The notes below the pieces were generated by a model, which was not told where the DNA came from, did not search any database, and saw only the letters and a program-made list of their open reading frames with translations. The position numbers were made by a program, and so were the translations under genes. A stretch of DNA of 33,754 nt from a virus. Shown one piece after another: positions 22,411 to 30,560 of the stretch. Location of the stretch: the IMG/VR virus record IMGVR_UViG_3300042521_000473, positions 1 through 33,754 of that record; one strand, written 5' to 3'. Each line of letters opens with the position of its first letter. Position 1 is the first letter of the stretch.

Positions 22411-24050
22411 TAGGCGGTAACGGTCCACCCTTTGGCGGTGGCAATGGTGGGGTCGTAGCCTGCTCCATTGATGCCGTAGTTGCCGGTTACAGTGATTGTT
22501 TGGCCGGTAACAACAGGCAGGCCGGTGAATAGTTCGTTCAGTGCGGCGGCTGATAACTTGCAGCTGGCTACAGAGAATGAGAAGCGCATTCCTGTAAGCT
22601 GGGCACGGGCGAGGGATGAGCAGTTGGCGACAAAGTTTGCGGCATTTGCTGCTGAGGAAATGCCGCTCATGTCAAGCGGCGGGATGCTTTCCAGGGAGGT
22701 GCAGCCTTGGAACATGCTGCTCATGTTCGTAACTGCTGCAACACTGCCTGGAAATACAGGGATTGTTTGCAGACTGCTGCAGCTTTGGAACATGCTGCTC
22801 ATGTTCGTAACTGCTGCAACACTGCCTGGAAATGCAGGGATTGTTTGCAGACTGCTGCAGTTTTGGAACATGCTGCTCATGTTCGTAACTGCTGCAACAC
22901 TGCCTGGAAATACAGGGATTGTTTGCAGACTGAAGCAGCCTTGGAACATGCCGCCCATGTTCGTAACTGCTGCAACACTGCCTGGAAATACAGGGATTGT
23001 TTGCAGACTGCTGCAGCTTTGGAACATGGTAGCCATGTTCGTAACTGCTGCAACACTTCCTGGAAATGCAAGGATTGCTTGCAGACTGCTGCAGCCGCTG
23101 AACATGCTGCTCATGTTCGTAACTGCTGCAACACTGCCTGGAAATACAGGGATTGTTTGCAGACTGGGGCAGCCGCTGAACATGCTGCTCATGTTCGTAA
23201 CTGCTGTGGCATTAGGCAGTGACGGCAGCGATTGCAATGAGCGGCAGCCCTGAAACAGGGTTGATGCCATACTCGTCAACGCACCAACCGATACAATGTT
23301 GATCCGCTCTACATTTGCGTGAACAACAGTCGTCGAACCCCCAATCGTTAATCCCGTGCCACTGACCTGCGGCAATGCCATCGCAATATCCAGCCATCCT
23401 GTCGCATAACCATTCACCAACCCCGTCTGTCCATGCTTCTGAAAGAAGTTGGCAACTGTTAGGTTCTGTCCTGCCTGTGGTGTAATCGTCACTACCGCCA
23501 CCTTATACGGCAGCAACGTGGCCGAACCGTCACCCGTAAACGTTACCGGACTGCCGCCAGCAGTCAGCGAAACTTGGAACGTATTTGCTGCTGCATTAAC
23601 AACAAAATACCGCTGCTTCGCAACAATTCCCGTTGTGGTAACAATGCTGTAGAACCGTACAATCGCGCCATTGCTCAGCCCATGAGCCGTGCGGTTGACA
23701 GTGCTAGTTGCAGCCGTAAACGTAACCGGCGCATTCGTTCCAGCCAGCGCAGCAGAGTTAAAGTCAAACTCATAATCTGCTCTGGCATTGCTTGCATAGT
23801 TCGTCGTCGTCCCATCGCCATAATTGATGATGTAGGCGCCTTGGGCTAAGAATGCGAAAAAGTTGCCACCCTTGCCAACACCATCGCCAGGCCACACCGC
23901 ATAGAGGCCAACGATCTTCTGCTCTGCCGCGCCAGGTGCGGTCAACGCTGGCCACGCCGCATTTCGCACCCACTCGTCAGCCGCTGCACCACCCGCACCG
24001 CCTGCTACCAGCGTGCTGCCCAGATAGATTTTCCCAGTAGTCGTAGGCAT
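22410..24050 (-). CDS. BspA-like leucine-rich-repeat surface protein
   Basis: A 546-residue protein. The N-terminus (MPTTTGKIYLGSTLVAGGAGG) is like that of small phage fibre proteins. Residues about 105-175 contain a HGL-type module (VNRTAHGLSNGAIVRFYS ... YFVVNAAANTFQVSL) shared with the BppU-like protein. From about residue 263 to 453 there are repeats of 26 residues with the consensus VTNMSSMFQxCSSLQTIPVF, the BspA/DUF285 leucine-rich repeat. The C-terminus (GTVTGNYGI-like TITVTGNYGINGAGYDPTIA) closes the solenoid and matches the usual end of such proteins. These proteins bind surfaces or polymers, so a receptor-binding or adhesion role on the virion is plausible. The start follows the fibre gene by two bases. 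Confidence 0.75.
   Translation of the reverse strand: MPTTTGKIYLGSTLVAGGAGGAAADEWVRNAAWPALTAPGAAEQKIVGLYAVWPGDGVGKGGNFFAFLAQGAYIINYGDGTTTNYASNARADYEFDFNSAALAGTNAPVTFTAATSTVNRTAHGLSNGAIVRFYSIVTTTGIVAKQRYFVVNAAANTFQVSLTAGGSPVTFTGDGSATLLPYKVAVVTITPQAGQNLTVANFFQKHGQTGLVNGYATGWLDIAMALPQVSGTGLTIGGSTTVVHANVERINIVSVGALTSMASTLFQGCRSLQSLPSLPNATAVTNMSSMFSGCPSLQTIPVFPGSVAAVTNMSSMFSGCSSLQAILAFPGSVAAVTNMATMFQSCSSLQTIPVFPGSVAAVTNMGGMFQGCFSLQTIPVFPGSVAAVTNMSSMFQNCSSLQTIPAFPGSVAAVTNMSSMFQSCSSLQTIPVFPGSVAAVTNMSSMFQGCTSLESIPPLDMSGISSAANAANFVANCSSLARAQLTGMRFSFSVASCKLSAAALNELFTGLPVVTGQTITVTGNYGINGAGYDPTIATAKGWTVTA
22711..23216 (-). repeat. 78-bp tandem repeat array inside the leucine-rich-repeat gene
   Basis: The anchor AACATG on the plus strand recurs at 22711, 22789, 22867, 22945, 23023, 23101 and 23179, exactly 78 bases apart each time. 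Most of each unit is identical (for example TTCGTAACTGCTGCAACACT), so the repeats are near-identical in DNA and not only in protein. Differences cluster at a few codons (the two residues before the Met that precedes Phe, the two after Phe and the one after Cys). Confidence 0.9.
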
Positions 24051-24052
24051 AC

Positions 24053-25204
24053 TCAGCTCGTAATAACGTACAGGGTTGATGCGCTTGGTGATGCAATCGC
24101 GTCGTACTCGGCCTGGGTCAGGCTGACAATGTTGGTCACTGCATCGGCGCCTGTGATTCCTGTGACATCGCTCACCACGGCAATGTCGATCTTTTGCTTG
24201 TCGGTGGCGCTGGCCAGACCCGCTGTAGTGCTGTTGACTAGGGGGAGCACCGCGTCATCCCCAGTCGAGCTGCGCACTTCGCGGCTGGCGGCGTCGTAGG
24301 TGAGGTTGGTGGCGACGTTCACTTGAGCGCCAGAGGCAACCCCGTCGAGCTTTGTCTTGTCCGCCCCACTCATCAGGCCGGCCAACGTCGTGCTCGCCTC
24401 AGGCAACGTCACGTCAGCGCCTGTAGAGCTGCCCAGCAGCCGACTGCTCGCCGTGTAACTCAGATCGGTCGGGCCGGGAATCGAGGGCAGTCCCGACAAA
24501 CTGCCATATGCGATCTGCGCACCATCGCCGCCGTTGTGATCATGGCTGTTGCCATTGGTCACACCCTGCGCTGCTGGAGCAAAGTCTGTCGTTGCTGCAG
24601 CAGCGGCTGTCCCCAAGGTGGGCTTGTTCAGGATCTGGGCGTCACCACTGGAGGCGTTCCAGTCGGCGTTGACGTTTACCTCGGCGCCGGCCTGGATACC
24701 ATCGAGCTTGGTCTTGTCGGCGCCGCTCATCGAACCGGCGGCGCTGGTGGTCGCAGCGGTGATGCTGATCGCCGGGGTATTGCCACCAGAACTGACAATC
24801 GGTGCAGTCCCAGACACTGAGCTGACACCACCTGACGGCAACCCCGTTAACTGCGACGCATCCACCGCCGGAAGCCTGCCAGCATTATCGAGCTGCACCA
24901 CATTCCCGGCTGCCGTGCCGACGTTCTGTGCCGCAGCACTACCGAGCGTTGGCCGGTTGCTCAGATCGCCATACGCTCCAGTCGTTGCAACCGTCGCCAA
25001 AGTCGACTCCAACGCATACTGCCCATGCGGATCCGCAGCAGCAACGTGTGCATTAACCGCCGCCGTAATCGATCCACCACATAAATCCGCAATCGCCTGC
25101 GTTGACGCATCTACCGTCGTCCCACCCTGATCCATAGGCACCCTCTCAGTGCCACTCAATGGCACCGTCGCATTAGGCAAACCCGTGATCGTTACGTCAG
25201 CCAT
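24053..25204 (-). CDS. Tail-fibre-like protein
   Basis: A 383-residue protein. The N-terminus (MADVTITGLPNATVPLSGTE) followed by DQGGTTVDASTQAIADL is a common fibre attachment type in phages of cyanobacteria. The shaft has repeats of the type MSGADKTKLDGIQAGAEVN (three copies) and ILNKPTLGTAAA. The C-terminal tip (VSLTQAEYDAIASPSASTLYV) is a small module that ends many phage fibres. It starts in a TGATG overlap with the head-closure gene and is followed two bases later by the leucine-rich-repeat gene, so adsorption-type genes are embedded between head and tail modules. Confidence 0.7.
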   Translation of the reverse strand: MADVTITGLPNATVPLSGTERVPMDQGGTTVDASTQAIADLCGGSITAAVNAHVAAADPHGQYALESTLATVATTGAYGDLSNRPTLGSAAAQNVGTAAGNVVQLDNAGRLPAVDASQLTGLPSGGVSSVSGTAPIVSSGGNTPAISITAATTSAAGSMSGADKTKLDGIQAGAEVNVNADWNASSGDAQILNKPTLGTAAAAATTDFAPAAQGVTNGNSHDHNGGDGAQIAYGSLSGLPSIPGPTDLSYTASSRLLGSSTGADVTLPEASTTLAGLMSGADKTKLDGVASGAQVNVATNLTYDAASREVRSSTGDDAVLPLVNSTTAGLASATDKQKIDIAVVSDVTGITGADAVTNIVSLTQAEYDAIASPSASTLYVITS

Positions 25205-25563
25205 CAGAGTGTCACCAGCAATCGATCATCAAGTGTCTTCAGCCGCAACCCGGCCAACGTAGTGATATACATCGCAATCGCCTCAATCTTCTCCAGCACC
25301 ATCACACAAAACCTCCCATCAGCCAACTTCAGTGGCTCATGCTGCAGCCTATACACCTGCCCCTCATGCAACACCTGATCCCCATACCCCAACCCACCAA
25401 ACAAATCAGCCCGCACCGTCAGCGCATACTCCACACTGATCACCTGATCGCCCATCATCACCTGCGACTGGCGATCCATAATCCCTAAACCAACAACGGC
25501 CCCAGCAGTTACGCTAGAGCCGAAGTCAGCCAGCAGGAAATCATCGGGGATCTCCTGGATCAT
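25204..25563 (-). CDS. Head-closure / head-tail attachment protein, FII-like
   Basis: A 119-residue protein. FLLADFGSSVTAGAVVGLGIMD near the start and the later YGDQVLHEGQVYRLQHEPLKL match small phage head-tail attachment proteins, which form a ring below the portal. Place agrees: it is the last of the head genes. The start lies five bases after the end of the decoration-like gene, and its stop overlaps the fibre gene. The N-terminal part has an alternative weak start only a few codons in, but the first ATG fits the family length. Confidence 0.6.
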   Translation of the reverse strand: MIQEIPDDFLLADFGSSVTAGAVVGLGIMDRQSQVMMGDQVISVEYALTVRADLFGGLGYGDQVLHEGQVYRLQHEPLKLADGRFCVMVLEKIEAIAMYITTLAGLRLKTLDDRLLVTL

Positions 25564-25568
25564 TGCGA

Positions 25569-25955
25569 TCAGGGCCGGTACTTCTTGATGCCAACCGCAA
25601 CGCAGCTCACAACAGCGCTATAAGTGCCGGTTTCATCGAAGAAACTCAGCCGCAGCCGGGACGGCAGATCGTCTTTCGAGATCACCAGCCGGTTGTGATA
25701 AGCGGCGACGGCCAGGTCAGGGAATGCGCCGCCGGTGACGTCTACGGCATCGCTACCGTCGGACGCATCGCCGGCCTGCACCTTCACCTTCATGGCGCTG
25801 CCGGCAGCGCTGGCAGGGGCGGTGAGGATTAGGCACACATCACCATCAAAATCATGGCAATTAACGGCGGTGGTGTTGTTCGCCGCTGACACAGTGGTTG
25901 GGGCCAGAATGGTGACGCTATGCAGCGCCTCCAGGTTGCGTTGTCTGATAGCCAT
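25569..25955 (-). CDS. Probable capsid decoration or minor head protein
   Basis: A 128-residue protein, beta-rich throughout (VTILAPTTVSAANNTTAVNC, DFDGDVCLILTAP, VSCVAVGIKKYRP). The pattern of a small sandwich of strands with an internal acidic loop (GDASDGSDAVDV) is common in phage decoration proteins and small head proteins. An excellent GGAGG site lies a few bases before the ATG. The gene follows the capsid fusion and one small gene. Function is inferred from place and fold pattern only. Confidence 0.5.
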   Translation of the reverse strand: MAIRQRNLEALHSVTILAPTTVSAANNTTAVNCHDFDGDVCLILTAPASAAGSAMKVKVQAGDASDGSDAVDVTGGAFPDLAVAAYHNRLVISKDDLPSRLRLSFFDETGTYSAVVSCVAVGIKKYRP

Positions 25956-25957
25956 GG

Positions 25958-26203
25958 TCAGGTTTCCTCCGTGGGGGGCTGAGTGACCGTGCTGAGCACG
26001 GGGTTGTTGTCCGTGGTGCGGCGTTTTCCGCCACGGCGTGGCGATTCGCCTTCGACCTCAGCGGCTGGGGCGGGAGCAGTGTGCTCAGTTGCCCACCCGC
26101 TGCGAATCATGTGAAGGCCAAAGTCGTTATCAACAGTAACCACGTCGCCGATCTCTCGATCCTTGCGACTGATCACCATCGATTCGAGCATCTCGACTTC
26201 CAT
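25958..26203 (-). CDS. Small head-region protein, possible FI-like
   Basis: An 81-residue protein starting at ATG 26203, two bases after the capsid stop. The alternative ATG at 26191 has a GGAAG site five bases upstream and may be used instead. The first 40 residues (MLESMVISRKDREIGDVVTV, LHMIRSGWATEH) recall a short phage head-gene domain. The C-terminal half is disordered and charged (ESPRRGGKRRTTDNN). It may be a connector or a DNA-packaging accessory like lambda FI. Confidence 0.5.
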   Translation of the reverse strand: MEVEMLESMVISRKDREIGDVVTVDNDFGLHMIRSGWATEHTAPAPAAEVEGESPRRGGKRRTTDNNPVLSTVTQPPTEET

Positions 26204-26205
26204 CC

Positions 26206-28281
26206 TCAGATACCCCACACAAAGGCCTCGGGATAGCGAACCCCAAAGTCGCAATCCTGCAGGATGCTGATCTCAACGCTGCCGGAATCCTGATACTTAT
26301 AGGGATTCACGCCGATGTCTTGGCCGCTCCAGAACGCCAGCAGCACCTGCGAGAAGTCGCCGAAGAGGCTATTATTCACCTCCAGCTGGTTTGACATCAG
26401 GGCCGGGTAGCCGTTGATCTCGTTGTTGCGCAGAACGTAGAAGTCGCTCTGAGCGTTCTCCAGCGTGGTCTTGTAGACGCCCCTTGCATGGGCGTTCATC
26501 ATGTACGCCATGCTGGGCACATCCAGGTTCGCCAGGCTCACCTTCGTTTCCATCTCAACCAGGTTGAGGAAGGTGCCAAAGTTATAGCTTACGCTGTTGA
26601 TGGTCTTCGCCTGGCCGCCGGACAGCGTTTCAGTCTTCACCCCATCGGTGTACCGCAGGCCCAGGGGGCGCTTGGATCCGCCTGGGGAGTACAGGAAGTC
26701 CTTGTCAATACCAAGGGCGACCTTGCGGCTCAGGTGGCTGCGAACCCAGGCTTCGGAGGAGAATCCGGTCTGGCCGATGAAACGGCGCGTCAGGACAGTT
26801 TTCGCACCGACAGTCTTGGGCGTGAGGCTGACCTGGCCAACCAGGATCTCAGAGGCGTCAGGCGCCTGGCCCTCACCAACCCAGTAGTGAGTAGGGCCGG
26901 CGGTTTCCTTGGGGATGTCGATGTCACCCACCAGACCGCTCAGCACGGTGGCGCCGGCAGCGGTGATGCTCAGGCGGTTGTAGATCAGCTCAATCATCGA
27001 GCCAATCAGCAGGTCGGTGTCAATCAGCGCACCGCCGGTGGTGAATCCACCTGCGGTCTGATCAGCGCGGATGTTCTTACGACCGGCGCCCATGCCGGGG
27101 ATCTGCGCGACCATCACGTCGGCGGGGATGCGGAACGAGCCCTGCAGCTCGCGGCCCGAATGCTTCACCGCAGCGGCGGACGCTTCCAGCTCCAGTCCGG
27201 CAGCATCACGCAGACGGGCATCGGTCGGGTCAGAAAAGTGCCGAATCGCATTCAGGATGTTGTACCGCTTCACCTCGCGGTCAGACATGCCGATCAGGCC
27301 ATCAGCGCTCGACTGCATGCGACCGCTCATCTCGACCCTCTTGGCACCCTTGGCTTGCATCGCCAGCTCAAACAGCTCGGCGCGAACGCAGTCCACGCTG
27401 GCGCCAGACTCGATGTATTCATCGGCCTTTTCGTTGCCTGCGCCGGCCTTCTCGCACATATTCCGAATGGTCTTCGAGCGCTCGCGCTCAGCCTGCACAG
27501 CGGTCATCTCCCGCTCTGCAACGTCAATGGTCTGGGTTGTCATAGCAGGAGATGCGGTTTGCATTTCTCCATTCAGGCTATGCACCTCCTCATTCTCTTC
27601 CTTCGCCACCTGATCATCCACGGGCGGTTCAGTTACCGCATCAACCAAAGCAGCAGTCTTGGCAACTGGCTTCCGTGGCTCGACAAACTCCACCAGTTTG
27701 GCCAATGCCTGCGGCATCTTGGCGAATCGACCCAAGGGCACAGCAGCTGCCTTCACATCGCGAGCCGGTGCCATCTCCGATGCAAACCCAAACTCAACAG
27801 CCTCGGCAGCAGTAAGCCAGCTCTCGGCGGCCATCAGAGAACGCACGTCATCCTCGCTCAGTCCAGAGCGATCAACGTACGCTTGCCGATACGCAGTCGA
27901 AATCCGATCGATTAGATCAGCTTCCTTCCTGAGGTCATTGGCGCCACCAATGCCGAGCCCCCATGCCTCATGGATCATAAGGAAGCTGCTCTCTGGCATG
28001 ACGATCTCATCGCCAGCCATCGCAATCAACGATGCAGCACTGGCAGCCACGCCGTCAATAATCACGCGCTTCCGTCCTGCGTACCGGGACAGCATCGAAT
28101 AGATCGCTAAGCCCTCCAGCGCATCGCCGCCATAGCTGAACAGATTGATCGTCAGCGGCTCATCGCGACCCGTCAACGCGCTCTGCACCTCTCGGGCTGT
28201 AATCTCCCAGCCCACCTCGCCAATCAAAGCCATTTCAAGCCCTGAGTTGTCGGCGGCGGCCTTAATTGCTACGCCAGTCAT
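26206..28281 (-). CDS. ClpP-type prohead protease fused to HK97-type major capsid protein
   Basis: A 691-residue protein. Residues 15-180 are a ClpP-like (S14) protease: strand INLFSYGGDALEGLAIY, nucleophile Ser81 in GVAASAAS, His104 in LMIHEAW and the block ESWLTAAEAVEFGFASE. A linker of about 60 residues (residues 181-240) and a coiled-coil delta-type domain (EREMTAVQAERERSKTIRN) follow. From about residue 370 the sequence is an HK97-fold capsid protein (VGEGQAPDASEILVGQVSLT, PSMAYMMNAHARGVYKTTLE, WSGQDIGVNPYKYQDSGSVE). Such fusions are known in annotated phages. The protease would mature the prohead, perhaps after cleaving the linker. Internal start signals near residue 240 are discussed in the findings. 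Confidence 0.9.
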   Translation of the reverse strand: MTGVAIKAAADNSGLEMALIGEVGWEITAREVQSALTGRDEPLTINLFSYGGDALEGLAIYSMLSRYAGRKRVIIDGVAASAASLIAMAGDEIVMPESSFLMIHEAWGLGIGGANDLRKEADLIDRISTAYRQAYVDRSGLSEDDVRSLMAAESWLTAAEAVEFGFASEMAPARDVKAAAVPLGRFAKMPQALAKLVEFVEPRKPVAKTAALVDAVTEPPVDDQVAKEENEEVHSLNGEMQTASPAMTTQTIDVAEREMTAVQAERERSKTIRNMCEKAGAGNEKADEYIESGASVDCVRAELFELAMQAKGAKRVEMSGRMQSSADGLIGMSDREVKRYNILNAIRHFSDPTDARLRDAAGLELEASAAAVKHSGRELQGSFRIPADVMVAQIPGMGAGRKNIRADQTAGGFTTGGALIDTDLLIGSMIELIYNRLSITAAGATVLSGLVGDIDIPKETAGPTHYWVGEGQAPDASEILVGQVSLTPKTVGAKTVLTRRFIGQTGFSSEAWVRSHLSRKVALGIDKDFLYSPGGSKRPLGLRYTDGVKTETLSGGQAKTINSVSYNFGTFLNLVEMETKVSLANLDVPSMAYMMNAHARGVYKTTLENAQSDFYVLRNNEINGYPALMSNQLEVNNSLFGDFSQVLLAFWSGQDIGVNPYKYQDSGSVEISILQDCDFGVRYPEAFVWGI

Positions 28282-28307
28282 TCAGCCTATAGCGATCTTG
28301 CTACAGG

Positions 28308-30002
28308 CTATGAATCCCCTTCCGTACCCATTCCCGGCAGAGCAGCCGCTGTCGTCCCATTCTGTTGCTCAGGCAGGCCCAGCCTTCTCCGCAACGCCAC
28401 CTCGTACGCAATCTGCGCCCAAGTGCTCTCCAGATCAGTTCCATAAAGCTCTGCCATCTGGTCAGAGGTTGACTGCAGTCCCATTTCCTGCGCATCCTTA
28501 TACGCTTTCATCTCCTTCGCGGGATCTACCCAGCTCCATGTGCGGGCCTGCCAGCGTGGGGACGTGTAAAGCTCTGGCTCGTTCCAATAGTTGCCAAATA
28601 ACTCAACAGGCAAAACGCCAGCCATTACGGCAGCATCAACCCATTCTTCAAACACTCGCTGGTGGAATTGCTGGATAAACAAAGACTGCATAACCCGATA
28701 CCAATCCCGAACCTCCAGCTTCTCTTCACGCATGGAGCTGTAATTAGCATCACTGTGATCGCCGCTGATTGCTGAGTAGCTGCTGGTAATGCCAGTCGAA
28801 AACCGGCGCAGCATTGTCTTTAGTACAATCTCAAACTGGTTATCATCAGGGCCAAATTGCGGCGGATACGGCTGCTCCCCAGGATTCAGCTCAACCCATT
28901 GCCCCGGTGAGCTGCGAGACAGTATCTCCCCAGTGCTTGGGTCTTGCTCATCCGCCAAACCTGAGGATGCCCCTTCATTGGGATCCTCTTCCTTCTTGCC
29001 GACAAACCCAAGAATGTTGTTGACAATCCGCTTCCGGGTCCAGTGGGACTTTTCATATTCGTTGATATTGTGAATCGTCGTCAGAACTGGCGCTAGGTGG
29101 GGGATTTCACGGAGCTGCCCGATTTCATCGGGAATGAAAACATGAATCAAATCCCTTGCGTCTACAAAATAATGCTTAGGCTCATTGCTCAGTGGATCGC
29201 CTGGGTCGCTATTGCCCGGGTGCCGCCGCAATACCGCATACCGCGTAACACGTCCGCCACGACGATCATCGGTCTCAACACCAAGTCGCCAAAAATGGCC
29301 AGGCCGATCTGACATGCCATTGTAATCTTCATCAAGCTGATCAACGCTCAATAACTCGAAGCAAAGCTGTTCACGTCTAGGATTATTATTGGCAGATGAT
29401 CGAATAATTCGAACCATTGCGCCACCGTGCGTTTGAAACGCACCAGCAATCATCAGCTCAAACTGATGAAACGAATATCGCCCGGCAAGATCAAACGTAT
29501 CAGGCTTGCAAAACTGCTTCCACTTCGCTTCCAGAACTTGATTCCTGACATCATCACGCTCTAGCGCAGTCTGCGCCAGAATCATTCGATCAAGCGCTGC
29601 ATCCAATGCTCGCCCTTGCTCACCCCTCGCCAGCAGCCGTGCAATCTCCATTGATACCTCAGCCCGCGCCCTGCCCGCTTGTCGATCGCTCCGGCCACCA
29701 AGCGGGATCTGACCACGCATCTGCACACCTCGGGCGCCAATCACATTGATCTGCATGCTCCGCACTGCACGCCGGGCATACGGATTCAACAGCGCCTGAT
29801 AACGACACTTAGACCTAATCCCTTTCAATCCACCCCGCAGCATCGCCTGAGGATCGACAAACACTCCAGGCATGTCGCCCAACAGTCTTCCCCCAAGGTG
29901 GCCTGCTAGCCCTTGCTGCGCCCGCGCTTTTCGTGCTCGCGGGCCAGGGCCAGACTCCCAAACCCTGCGAGCAAAACCCTTCGCTCTGCCAATCAAACTC
30001 AT
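28308..30002 (-). CDS. Portal protein, lambda B type
   Basis: A 564-residue protein with the usual landmarks of lambda-type portals: GGLKGIRSKCRYQALLNPYARRAV near the start, DLIHVFIPDEIGQLREIP in the middle, SDANYSSMREEKLEVRDWYR, and the C-terminal NYWNEPELYTSPRWQARTWSW. A basic N-terminus and disordered tail are normal. Twelve copies would form the DNA channel at one capsid vertex. Its start overlaps the gpW-like gene by ATGA and its TAG stop falls in a motif close to the junction element described in the findings. Confidence 0.9.
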   Translation of the reverse strand: MSLIGRAKGFARRVWESGPGPRARKARAQQGLAGHLGGRLLGDMPGVFVDPQAMLRGGLKGIRSKCRYQALLNPYARRAVRSMQINVIGARGVQMRGQIPLGGRSDRQAGRARAEVSMEIARLLARGEQGRALDAALDRMILAQTALERDDVRNQVLEAKWKQFCKPDTFDLAGRYSFHQFELMIAGAFQTHGGAMVRIIRSSANNNPRREQLCFELLSVDQLDEDYNGMSDRPGHFWRLGVETDDRRGGRVTRYAVLRRHPGNSDPGDPLSNEPKHYFVDARDLIHVFIPDEIGQLREIPHLAPVLTTIHNINEYEKSHWTRKRIVNNILGFVGKKEEDPNEGASSGLADEQDPSTGEILSRSSPGQWVELNPGEQPYPPQFGPDDNQFEIVLKTMLRRFSTGITSSYSAISGDHSDANYSSMREEKLEVRDWYRVMQSLFIQQFHQRVFEEWVDAAVMAGVLPVELFGNYWNEPELYTSPRWQARTWSWVDPAKEMKAYKDAQEMGLQSTSDQMAELYGTDLESTWAQIAYEVALRRRLGLPEQQNGTTAAALPGMGTEGDS

Positions 30003-30556
30003 GGCTCAAACCTCACAAGGATTCTGCGGCTAGATGCCACACCCTGAGCCAACGCCTCAGCACGCCGCGCAGCCGCAACCCTGCTAATCAAGTCGTCGCG
30101 CTCCTTTCGTAATTCAGCTAGATCCGCACGTCGCACCTTTCGACCGCCAGATCCCAATGCACCAACCTGATACTCCTGCGCACCGCTTACCAGTGCCCTG
30201 ATCGCTTCCTTAATCGCATCCAGATCAATCTCATCTTGGCTGCGATCATCAAATGCTCCAGGCGTGCCGCTAAACGCCAAACTGCGGCGCACCGTCAGAC
30301 CGCCACGCCTTACCGTGTGAGACGCTCCGTCGATCGTTGCCACCACCTGCAGCGCCCAATCACCTGCAGCCATTGCAGAGGTGACCTGCGCTGTTAGCTC
30401 AATCATCCAACCATCTGCTGTATTCACTCCAACCGCCTGAGCGCCAGCCCCAGCTGCCTTTCCTCGCAGCCAAACAGTCACCCCCTGCGCACCAACTGGC
30501 ACGTCAGGTTCAACCCATCTAATCCGGTCTCCCTGGTATAGCTCCTTGGGATTCAT
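29999..30556 (-). CDS. gpW-like head-tail connector with an N-terminal beta domain
   Basis: A 185-residue protein. The C-terminal third is gpW-like: EYQVGALGSGGRKVRRADL, then a helix AELRKERDDLISRV. Before it lies a linker with DRSQDEIDLDAIKEAIRAL. The first hundred residues are beta-rich (GVTVWLRGKAAGAGAQAVG; ALQVVATIDGASHTVRRGG) and resemble an Ig-type domain often fused to small head proteins. I use ATG 30556; a TTG at 30577 is possible but would overlap the terminase stop. Place between terminase and portal is that of lambda W. Confidence 0.6.
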   Translation of the reverse strand: MNPKELYQGDRIRWVEPDVPVGAQGVTVWLRGKAAGAGAQAVGVNTADGWMIELTAQVTSAMAAGDWALQVVATIDGASHTVRRGGLTVRRSLAFSGTPGAFDDRSQDEIDLDAIKEAIRALVSGAQEYQVGALGSGGRKVRRADLAELRKERDDLISRVAAARRAEALAQGVASSRRILVRFEP

Positions 30557-30560
30557 CGGC

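Noticed and set aside
22711-23216. Regular repeats that could suggest a CRISPR array
   Set aside because: The 78-bp units have no unique spacers, are in frame, and encode leucine-rich repeats.
22410-24050. Diversity-generating retroelement target
   Set aside because: No reverse transcriptase or template repeat is present in the window, and variation lies between tandem repeats rather than at one C-terminal domain.
26488-27915. 475-codon open frame on the plus strand, antisense to the capsid fusion
   Set aside because: The opposite strand encodes a clear protease-capsid protein; the plus-strand translation is low-complexity with no family features, as expected for a high-GC shadow frame.
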